A stretch of 64,000 nt of DNA from Zoroaster sp. YZ-2022 (taxonomy: Eukaryota; Echinodermata; Asteroidea; Forcipulatida; Zoroasteridae), in NCBI GenBank assembly GCA_029582265.1, contig CM055833.1:30160288-30224287 (forward strand), given 5' to 3'. A model generated the notes under the pieces. The model was not told the DNA's origin. It did not search any database and saw only the letters and a program-made list of their open reading frames with translations. The position numbers and the translations under genes are program-made. The stretch's first letter is position 1; every line of letters begins with the position of its first letter. Of the stretch, positions 32,027 to 41,958 are shown piece by piece.

Positions 32027-35000
32027 CTACGCTCGTAGCGTTTTATAGTGACCGTAAGCGCGAGTATGTATTCCATCCTCTAAAATATATTTCTTTGTGT
32101 CTAAAGGAGACAACGATATTTTATTTACTCGCGTTGTATATAATCTATGTTTTTCATGCCTAATAAAATTCATAGGGTGATAAAGCGTATTATTTTTAGA
32201 TAAAACTTGTTTATATCGCGAGTGTTTAATATCCTGTTCTAAAACTTGTTTTTTAACGCCTTTAGCTTTTTTTATTTCTTTTTCACCCGGTAAAAGTATC
32301 GAATACATTTTTGGTCTTAAACACACAATTTCGGAGATTAAAGTTCCCGCGGTCTCGTCTTTCATTTTACCGATTACTTTTACATTAACTTTAGAATGTA
32401 AAAAATGATCTCGTTTATAATTACTAAAATCGTATAAAGATTTGTTTTTATATAAATCTTTATACACATCTTGCGTTTTAATCTCGAGTAATAAGCTATC
32501 CGTATCCGTGTAAAGTAACTCGCACTCGTTACCGTACTTTGTTTTTAAATGATTGTAATAAAAATCGTACATTAAATGTTTAGATAAATCCAGTATGCTC
32601 ATTCCTACGTAGACTGGGCGGTTGAGAGCAAGTTTTATTTTGTGCGTGTGAATCGCTACTAAATCATTATCAAAAATCCTAGCCTCGGCAAAATTTGGTT
32701 TCGCGATGAGCGAACGAATTTGATTTTCTGCTTTTTCATCGTTTAACCGTTTTAAATTCACGTTAACGCGTTTTCGTACATTTTCCATCGTTTTTCCAAA
32801 AACTGAATTGTTCATGAGTTTGTATAAATCTTTTTCAAAATCACTCGTTGCGTCTTTTCTGAGTTGCGTGTTTAAATCGATGTATGATTTCATCCAACAC
32901 GATTCATCAAATTCTAAAACGCGATGAATTTTAGTCAGTTTCATACCGAGTTGTAAATATAATTGTAAATTACGATAATGAAGCACGTAGTTGCGTTTAT
33001 CGTATAAATTTAAAACTAATTTTGTAACGTTTGGAGCGGGTTTGTTGTTTAATAGCTCGAGCTGATACGGCGACATCCATTCTTTTGGCACCGTTAACGA
33101 CTCTGGCGGGAGTGGAAATGCGTCGTGAGAATCGTGTAATTCTTTAGGGTATTCTAAATCAACTTCTAAAATGCATCCTTTCTTACGCGTTAATCCCTCG
33201 CTCTCGAGTCTGTCAATTTGTTTTCTCGTCATCCATTTAAACTTACCCGTTGGTAAAGGTTGACTCATCGCGTACCCGTACAAATTATTCGCGTCTAAAT
33301 ACATAATGTAACTCGATGGAATCGTTTTATCGTAATCGAGCAAGTATTTATTGTTTGCTTTAGCGTATCGTTTACTTACCATACACGTTCCTCCTCTCGT
33401 ACCTTTTTCTATAAATAAATGCATGTCGACGTCCGTAAACAAATCTAAACAAACTTTCGAATGTTTTAATAAAGCGTCCCAACTTAATCCTGGACTCGTA
33501 TAATAATTAGCCGGGTCTAAACCGTACTCTCGTAAACAAGTAGCGCGAAAATTTTCAAATACATCCGCCAATAAGCAAGTATCCGTACGCACGTATAAAT
33601 CGTGATAATCACCTAAATTTTTACATTTAAACACGTTATAAACGTTTTTCGCGTGATCGTATTGTTCTTTAGTAATGCGTTGGTTGTTTAAACTACTATA
33701 AAAAGATTCTATCGAGGGAAGACGCGTTTCTTCAAATCTTTCAAAACTATCCATGTATTCGCAAGGATAAATACCCTTGCTTTTAGCAAGATTAAATTTT
33801 TCTAAATCTGATTCGTGTAATTTAGTAATTGGAAAAGAATCGTTTGATTTTACGAGTTTATCCAACGACGCTAGTAAAAATTGAGCGCTGTCGATAAATC
33901 GTAGTTGCCCGATTGAAAAAGAAATATATTTTTCGATATTGTTTGGAATACACGTTAAATTTCCTCACGTTTGACCCGCGGCTTGCATAATGAGGTGTGA
34001 GTCGTAGCCTCGCAAATTATGAAATACGACCGGAATAAAAGTTACATTAGGTTTTAAACTCAGTTTTAAATTACAACAATTGTGCGCCGCGCCTCGATAT
34101 TTACCGGTACTGTGACAATGATCGCATACTTTTCTAAACTTGGCATCATCGTTTTCAAAAAATCCCTTTTCACATATCCAACACTTGCTAGTAGAGTTGT
34201 AATCTTCTACATCTTCTTTAGTCATTATTATTTTAAGAGAGTTTTTAAATTTCTCGTTGATGTTTTCTTCTTCTTTTTCTAATTTATTTTAAAAATGTTT
34301 AGCGGCATCTTCTCCCCTATACGTAACGGGAGAACTAGTTTCACCGTCGCAACGAACGACTACGTACGAATAACCGCAAACGACGTGTTCTTGTAGTTTT
34401 TTAGTATTAGTCGCATTCACATCATCAATCTTTTTAATAATACTTTCAAAATCGGCGTATATAACGAAAGGAACTTTCATCTTTTTATGAAAATTTATAA
34501 ATTTTACCGTATCGTTTTTACCCTTTTCCGGCATAACGACCGTCGTTGGTCTGTCGTTAATTCCCTTACACATTTTTACGTGATTTTCGAGATACGCTTC
34601 CGTCGAAAAACCCTGTAAACATCTCAAACAAAAATGTTGACGTTCTTTATGTTTCGTTTGATCGTAAAGTAATTTATTCACATCTTTAATCCAAACGTAG
34701 TGAGATCTAGTTCCTTCTTCTTCTTTATGAATTAATAATAAATTAATACGATCTAGTTCCGCGGGTTGATCGCTGAGGTGATAAACTAGTATTGATTTTG
34801 ATTCACAACCAAAAACGTTTATCGCCAAATCATTTTGTTTCTCTACTCGCTTAATTTGATTAATCGGTGTAGGCGCATCCACGTCATCAAAATTAAAACC
34901 GTCTTCCTTTGGATACACGGAGGTTCTTTCCGGGTGAATTTTCACGGAAAAACGATGAGTACGAAGCGACCACCTCAAACAATCGTCGTCTTTGTTTTTT

Positions 35001-35845
35001 ACATTGACGCACGCTTTTTTATTTTTTATATAGTCGCATACATGTAGCTCGATATAAGAACCGCCTCTTAAAGGTTGATATCTCGCGATAGCAATATTCA
35101 TATCTACGATACGATCTACCTCCCATCCACTACCCTCTTGAGTCCATTTTTCTAAAGACTCTTGAATTTGTGAAAAAACGGTAACGAGTACATTTTCGAT
35201 ACTATTTAAATTCAATAAAACAATTTGCCTATTATTATGAAAATTTGCTTCGGCATCGGCGATCGTGCCGTCTAGTCTTTCTTTACAAAGTTTAACGCGT
35301 ATAAATATCATAAACTTAAATGACGTAAATTCTCGCGAGTCTAAAGTCAACTTGGCGATTATCTTTGGTTTTACCGCTTCCCAAAACATGTTTAAATCTT
35401 TTTCTTTGCTGTGATTAAGCGGAACGAGCATTCTTCGTTCGCGTAAATATCTTCCTCCGTCAATCGGTGGTTTAAATCTTAACTCTTCTTCTTGTCCGTG
35501 AAACCTTTTAATAGCGGTGATGTAGTCTTTTTTTAACAACCGCCCACTTTTCCCCGCGCCGCGTTGAGGTAGCTCGATATTTTCAGACGCTATACGCTCT
35601 TTTAGCTCGATTAAATTTAATTTATACAATGGCTGCTGTTTATGCCGTTTTATATAACTTTTTACCGCTTCGTAATAAACCCGTTTATAAATTTTACCCT
35701 TGCTGTTTTGCGCAAGAATTATGAGTCTGTGTAGTCGCGCAAACTCTTTCAATTTTTGCAATGTCCATTTTGATAAATATTGTCTTCTTATTTCTTCCAT
35801 ACTCTCTTTACTATTAAACAAGATAATATTTTTTACTTTTTTCAA
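32027..35845 (-). pseudogene. Protein-primed family B DNA polymerase of the Polinton, with one frameshift and one TGA
   Basis: About 1,270 codons overall. Piece 1 (35845-34289) has a SAP-like motif near residues 80-115 ('GAGKSGRLLKKDYITAIKRF'), a zinc-finger-like 'FCLRCLQGF...H', and the exonuclease I motif 'YADFES' near residue 465. A frameshift near 34290 (A/T run) leads into piece 2 with C-x2-C motifs ('CWICEKGF', 'CDHCHSTGKYRGAAHN') and exonuclease II 'FHNLRGYDSHLI'. TGA at 33965-33967 interrupts; the frame then continues with polymerase motif A 'YLDANNLYGYAM' (~33300), motif B 'LMNNSVFGKTMEN' (~32820) and motif C 'YTDTDSLL' (~32510). It replicates the element from a terminal protein. The catalytic motifs are intact. 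Confidence 0.9.
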
Positions 35846-35891
35846 TTTTATAAGTGAGATTTTAAAATATTATCTCAATTTTATAAGTAAG

Positions 35892-38800
35892 ATTTTTTAC
35901 TTTTTTCAATTTTTTAGGTGAGATTTAATTTTTTTAATTTTATATTAATGTTTACACCCCCTACTTCTACCCACGAGCTCTTTCATCATGATTTCATCAA
36001 CTACTTTTTTTATGACGTCATCAACATCATCTCTCTCACCCTCCCTCTTTTTTTTCTTCAACCACGCCCATTTTTAAGTAAATGTCCTAGGAGCCCCATC
36101 ATGATTTCATCAACTACTTTTTTTTTGATGACGTCATCAACATCATCTCTCTCACCCTCCCTCTTTTTTTTCTTCAACCACGCCCATTTTTAAGTAAATG
36201 TCCTAGGAGCCCCATCTACACACTCCGATCAGGACCTCGCAAATGCTTTTTCAAACTTTTTTGTCACAAAAATTGAGAATATCCGTCGTTCTTTTCCCTC
36301 AGTACCTGCCATTCTATCACAAACACCATCACGCAAGGATCCACAATGTAGACTGTCCATGTTTGAGCCTACTAGTGTTACGGAGATCAAGAAACTCATC
36401 ATGAAATCGCCATCAAAATCATGTGAAATTGATCCAGTGCCAACTTCGCTAATAAAACAAAATATTGATGTGTTTGCTAAGTATAACACAATTATTGTAA
36501 ACAGATCTCTTTCTTCCGGTTGTTTCCCTAATAGCCAGAAGGTTGCTCATGTTAAACCACTCCTAAAGAAACCCAATTTGGACAAGGAAGTTTTCAAAAA
36601 TTACCGACCAGTAGCGAATTTAAAGTAACTTGGAAAAACAATCGAGCGAGTTGTTTCATCACGGATCTCTGACCATGTTCGTGCTAATAACCTGTCGGAC
36701 ACATTTCAGTCAGCCTACAAACCATTTCAAGGAACGGAAACTGCTCTTCTTCGCGTCAACAATGACATTTTATCTGCCATGGATGAGGGGAAAATCACTG
36801 CATTAGTTTTGTTAGACTTAAGCGCCGCTTTTGACACGGTCGATCATAAAATCCTTCTCTCCCGCCTTCAATATCATCTTGGAATAAATGACACAGCCCT
36901 GGATTGGTGTAAGTCCTACCTTTTAAATAGGCCTCAGCATGTTTGTATTGGTAACGCTATCTCCGAGCCTGTTATTCTTGACTATTCTGTACCCCAAGGC
37001 TCTGTGCTCGGCCCACAGTGGTTTACTGTTTATACCTTTCCAGTTTGTGATATCATTTTGAAGTATAATTTAAATTACCATGTTTACGCTGATGACACGC
37101 AGCTTTACATTACTTTTAAATCTTCTCAAGAACCTGCCGATTCCTGCATTAAAACACTGGAGAAATGTATTCAAGATATTCGGAGCTGGATGAGACAAAA
37201 CTTCCTGAAATTGAACGATGAAAAAACAGAATTTGTTCTATTTGGATCACGTCAGCAATTGTCTAAAGTTTCTCTTCCATTTATTACAATTGGTGACTCG
37301 CAGATAACCCCCTCATTACATGCACGTAATTTGGGTGTTACATTTGACTCGACAATGACTTTAAAACCACATATCTCCAACATTGTTCGCATATCATCAT
37401 TTCATATCAGAAATATAAGCCGAATTAGGAAATACTTGAATAAAAGTGCTGCTGAACAAATTATACATGCGTTTGTCACATCACGGCTCGATAACGGGAA
37501 TGCTCTCCTTTACGGTCTCCCGCAGAATCAAATATCTCGTCTTCAGCACATACAAAACGCAGCAGCTCGTGTTGTGACTTTGTCCAGAAAGTCATGCCAT
37601 ATCACGCCAATCTTGAAAGAACTGCACTGGCTTCCTGTTTCACAGAGAATTGTTTTTAAACTTATGCTAATTGTTCACAAATCGTTTAATAACGTTGCTC
37701 CAATTTATATTTCTGAACTGCTTAAAGTCTACACTCCATCACGCAATTTGCGCTCCAGCAACATGTCACTCCTAAAGGAACCAACTTCAAAATGGAACTG
37801 GGGTGATAGGTCGTTTTCTGTCGCAGCTCCGAGACTCTGGAATCATCTTCCAACCAAACTCAAATCTTGTCATAGTATAACCAGATTCAAGTCGATGCTT
37901 AAAACTCATCTTATGTCACAACTCTTCAAAGATGATGTATATTTGTAATTGCATTGTAGGTACATGTATCTCGGTACATAATTTTTTTTCCCTATGCTAT
38001 CATTGTTTATTGTTTGTATTCATGTTTTTTCTTTGTTTCCGCGCCTTGAGCGCCCAGCAGGGTGGATATGTGCGCGCTAAAAATCTTTATTATTATTATT
38101 ATTATTATTATGATTTCATCAACTACTTTTTTTTGATGACGTCATCAACATCATCTCTCTCACCCTCCCTCTTTTTTTTCTTCAAACACGCCCATTTTTA
38201 AGTAAATGTCCTAAGACCCCCATCATGATTTCATCAACTACTTTTTTTTTGATGACGTCATCAACATCATCTCTCTCACCCTCCCTCTTTTTTTTCTTCA
38301 ACCACGCCCATTTTTAAGTAAACGTCCTAGGAGCCCCATCATGATTTCATCAACTACTTTTTTTTTTATGACGTCATCAACATCATCTCTCTCACCCTCC
38401 CTCTTTTTTTTCTTCAACCACGCCCATTTTTAAGTAAATGTCCTAAGACCCCATCATGATTTCATCAACTACTTTTTTTTTGATGATGTCATCAACATCA
38501 TCTCTCTCACCCTCCCTCTTTTTTTTCTTCAACCACGCCCATTTTTAAGTAAACGTCCTAGGAGCCCCATCATGATTTCATCAACTACTTTTTTTTTATG
38601 ACGTCATCAACATCATCTCTCTCACCCTCCCTCTTTTTTTCTTCAACCACGCCCATTTTTAAGTAAATGTCCTAGGAGCCCCATCATGATTTCATCAATT
38701 ACTTTTTCTTTTATGACGTCATCAACATCATCTCTCTCACCCTCCCTCTTTTTTTTCTTCAACCACGCCCATTTTTAAGTAAATGTCCTAGGAGCACCAT

Positions 38801-38926
38801 CATGATTTCATCAACTACTTTTTTTTATGACGTCATCAACATCATCTCTCTCACCCTCCCTCTTTTTTTCTTCAACCACGCCCATTTTTAAGTAAATGTC
38901 CTAGGAGCCCCATCTACCATACTACT
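35892..38926 (-). repeat. Right terminal inverted repeat of the Polinton, expanded and interrupted
   Basis: The reverse complement of the left TIR: the inner segment (35892-35985), then about nine 115-bp-type units. Two lie before and seven after a LINE inserted at 36216-38110. The units vary in T-run length, cgtcctag/tgtcctaa changes and dgacgtcat. The outer end reads ccatctaccatactact at 38910-38926. Confidence 0.9.
36216..38110 (+). mobile_element. 5'-truncated CR1/L2-type LINE in the Polinton right TIR
   Basis: It encodes the reverse transcriptase of a non-LTR element: 'YRPVANLK', 'SAYKPFQGTETALLRV', 'LLDLSAAFDTVDH', 'VPQGSVLGP', the catalytic 'VYADDTQLY' and C-terminal 'RLWNHLPTKLKS'. 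One in-frame TAA (36626) interrupts; the frame 36779-37948 is open. The 3' end is gcgccttgagcgcccagcag followed by gtggatatgtgcgcgctaaa and (TTA)n. The endonuclease is missing. It separates two otherwise contiguous TIR units, so it inserted after the TIR expanded or during it. Confidence 0.85.
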
Positions 38927-39215
38927 ACTATAGATATTATTAATTTTACATCTGGGAAAAAAAGGGGGAAATGCACTAAAATGGCTGCCTCTCTCTAAAT
39001 AAAAATAACAATATCACGTACTTTCTAGTCAAATATGATAAAGGAAGGCCAAAATTATATAAAATGAGGTTTGAAAAAAATATATCTTAGGGAGATTTTG
39101 ATAAATGGAACTGTGCACATCCAAGAGCTGGTCTGGTGGAGAGTGGAAAGAGGACCATGGTCCACTCTGCATGTAATCTGCTAAAAGTAAAACATCACAC
39201 TGGTGGCGGCTGTAA

Positions 39216-39758
39216 AGTGGCAGCCATATACTGCATTCTTTCCAAGGAAAGAATGTATAATACAACAGCCACTTTTCTATCCAAATATGACAAACATCAC
39301 AAATTTATTTTCCTTTAAAAGAGGACACACTTAATTAAGGTGGTTTGGGTAGAATGTCGTATCCGACCGCCACTTTTTCTCATTCAATATAACCAATAAA
39401 GTAATCTTACCTACCTAGTAAGGTGGAGAACATATGGATGATGATGGACATATACTTCAAATTATTCCAGGATATTTATTTCATGAAAAATCAGGCATTT
39501 TTGGTATACAATGACTTCCTCAGTCATGTCAGTCTGATCTTGTAAACTCCACAATTAGTGACCAACACTTCTATTTTCTGAAGGGGAGGATTTTTTTAGA
39601 ATGGAAATAAAGTCCAAAAACCATCATAAAAGTGGATTTTAAAGATAGTTTTCGCTTTCTGTACCACCAAAAATCGATAGAATCATTTTTTAACTGGTTA
39701 GTGGTTGCAAAAAAATTCCAAAAAAGCCCTTAAAAAGTGGCGGTTGGATACGATATTC
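39216..39758. repeat. Inverted repeats of an AGTGGC...ATTCTTTCC family
   Basis: 39216-39273 is a near-perfect hairpin with 28-bp arms (agtggcagcc...attctttcc / ggaaagaatg...cagccact). 39352-39758 is bounded by inverted 27-bp arms (gaatgtcgtatccgaccgcc / ggcggttggatacgatattc). Another arm-like copy is at 40098-40132. They look like the termini of one MITE family. Confidence 0.6.
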
Positions 39759-39767
39759 TTTCCATGT

Positions 39768-40061
39768 TATTACCCCTGCTCATTAGGCGCATAAATCATT
39801 CCTGAAACCATCTCAGCTCCTTGGGGAGTATACAGCTCAATTGCTGCCATTTCAGCGCATATGGGCTAATCAAACACAACAACCAACTCTGCCCTCACAG
39901 GTACCCATTTACCCCTGGGTGGAGAGAAGCAATTATGGTAAAGTGTCTTGCTCAAGGACACAAGCACCCCAGTCGCGGCTGGGATTCGAACCCACATTCT
40001 GACGACTCAGCCATCAGAACACAAATCCGATGCACAACCGCTCGACCATGTCCATCATGGC
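39768..40061 (-). mobile_element. tRNA-Leu-like SINE, 3'-truncated copy
   Basis: On the minus strand the head has box A (ggtcgagcggtt) and box B (gggttcgaatccc), followed by the body shared with 53497-53841 (aagcaattgcttctctccac region, ctggggagctgagatggttt). The LINE-like 3' tail is lacking. It abuts the inverted repeat ending at 39758. Confidence 0.7.
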
Positions 40062-40214
40062 ACTCCACATTCAGTGAGATGTTGCTTAGATATTATGCAC
40101 AAGTGGCAGTTGAGTTCGACATTCTTTCCCTTTCCAAACCAAAACAACAAACATGTGGTACACATCATTGGGCATTATAACTAACGTTACACAACACTCA
40201 ACAGTTAACGTTAC

Positions 40215-40458
40215 CTTTTCGTTGGCCAAATGGTCCATAGAAAGTTGAGTCTCGACCGATCACATTATCGTTGATATAAGACATAAATTCAACCACATAC
40301 TCATTTCTGATCCGATTCTTTTTATCATTACTTTGCGTCTTATCTTGCTGCGGTAATTTGTAGAATGTTCGATCGCCATGATGTAAAGAATGCACCTGTT
40401 TTACGCCTTCATTTTGTTGCAGTAATTCTTGTCCATTTTCGCCCATGGAGGTCGCCAT
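40215..40458 (-). CDS. First exon of the class V aminotransferase gene
   Basis: ATG at 40456-40458 (minus strand) opens 'MATSMGENGQELLQQ' and ends 'IGRDSTFYGPFGQRK' at a GTAACG donor in phase 1. Exon 2 (18407-18437) begins in the complementary phase and continues 'VVYCDYTASG', the family's expected next segment. Intron 1 is therefore about 21.8 kb and contains the entire Polinton. The exon encodes the variable N-terminus and the conserved helix before the PLP-binding core. Confidence 0.8.
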
Positions 40459-40499
40459 GTTGAATGTGATTATGAAATCATACAGATAGGGGGCGTGCT

Positions 40500-41658
40500 T
40501 TAATCACACTGACCGAGCTAGCTAGAGGGGGTGCACCCGTACCCCAGGCCTACTGTACTTAAATACTGACAAATTCATGTTGTAAGATATTTATCATAAT
40601 TTGTATGCCTTAATTTGTTTTCTTCTGAAAAACATAATTTGAGCGATTGTGTAAAAAATGGTCCAATATTATGACCCAGGGTCCTTGGCTTCCAACTTTT
40701 AGTATTTTGTTAGATACACTGACATAGGCCCTAAAAAAACATTGCTTCATATTTAGTTGATTGAGAGTATAAATTTAGGTCTAATTGGTAGTGAGTACAA
40801 TCATAAAGTTGCGACACTTATCGGCAATAATTCTTGTTCATATCCTATAAGCCAACATAAGATTTTAAATATTGAAACTTCTTGGAGGATACAGACACGT
40901 GATTCGATAAATTAATGGTCCACAGTGATTGTTATTCATATTTTAAATATCGACACTACCCTGCAAAAAATTGCGGTGTTAAAATAACACCCGTAGTGTC
41001 AATATAATATGGAGCACTTGATAACTACATACTCGTTTCCCAACGGGCTTTCATAATACAAAACGTTAATCTGCTTTTTCAGTGCAGACAGGCTTTTAAT
41101 AGGATGCCTCCATAATTAAAATAGCCCATGCAGGAGAAAGGCAAAACTTTCATACAGTTGTTAAGAGAAAGTTAGATATAATAAGATGTATATTTACCCT
41201 GTATCCTCAAAATAACAAAAAAATAACGATTTAAGGAGGAAAATAACATTATTCAAATAGGACGGATTTCTATTATCGGTCAATATTTCAGTGAAACATA
41301 ATCACTTTTACACTCGTAGAAGTGTAAAAGTGTCAATTTGTACAAATACAAGTACGGATACAACAATTTGTTTCATTTCTTTTTAAAGCGTATACAGCGG
41401 TGGCGTGATTGCCTGGATATCGGCGTTATCTAAAAAATGCTTGATTAAGGACTATATCGTCACGATCAACGGCATCGGAGTGTTGTTTAGATTAACTCAG
41501 TAACTGAAAATACATGATGAGGCTATATTAATGTTGCTGCTGTATAAATGAGCCAGTAATTGTCAGTCACTGTATTCATCTTAAACTAGGACACCGCGAT
41601 TCCATGCATGCCCTGTTTAAAGTCTGCTCTGATCGTGACGATATTGTAGGCCTACCTT
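40500..41658. other. Upstream flank of the aminotransferase gene
   Basis: No ORF of note. It should include the aminotransferase promoter, but no TATA or initiator was singled out. 15-bp inverted arms (atatcgtcacgatca) lie at about 41454-41468 and 41631-41645, just before the minisatellite. Confidence 0.4.
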
Positions 41659-41958
41659 TAATTGACACTTTGTGGTGTGTACTGTGGTACTAGTATATTA
41701 CCAATCAAGGACTTACATCGACACTTTATGGTGTGTACTGTGGTACTAGCTAGTATATTACCAATCAAGGACTTACATCGACACTCTTTGTGGTGTGTAC
41801 TGTGGTACTAGTATATTACCAATCAAGGACTTACATCGACACATTGTGGTGTGTACTGTGGTACTAGCTAGTATATTACCAATCAAGGACTTACATTGAC
41901 ACTTTGTGGTGTGTACTGTGGTACTAGTATATTACCAATCAAAGACTTACATTGACAC
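41659..41958. repeat. 56-bp minisatellite, left half
   Basis: About five copies of a unit beginning tttgtggtgtgtactgtggt and continuing through actagtatattaccaatcaa to cgacac, some with a ctag insertion. It continues at 44067 after a LINE insertion. Confidence 0.9.

Larger units (their letters stand above)
18755..38926. mobile_element. Polinton/Maverick self-synthesising transposon (virus-like), degraded
   Basis: Its ends are inverted repeats starting AGTAGTATGGTAGATGGGG, each continuing into tandem 115-bp units and a shared inner segment. Between them lie the hallmark genes: protein-primed family B polymerase, rve integrase, packaging ATPase and major capsid protein, plus small structural or membrane genes. 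Capsid-side genes occupy the left and middle; the polymerase is at the right. Later insertions are a solo LTR (19686-20685), a ~0.8-kb sequence (about 23816-24590) and a LINE (36216-38110); without them the element is about 16.5 kb. I could not identify a clean 6-bp target duplication (left flank tagtat, right flank actata). No adenovirus-type protease was recognised. It sits in intron 1 of the aminotransferase gene. Confidence 0.9.
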
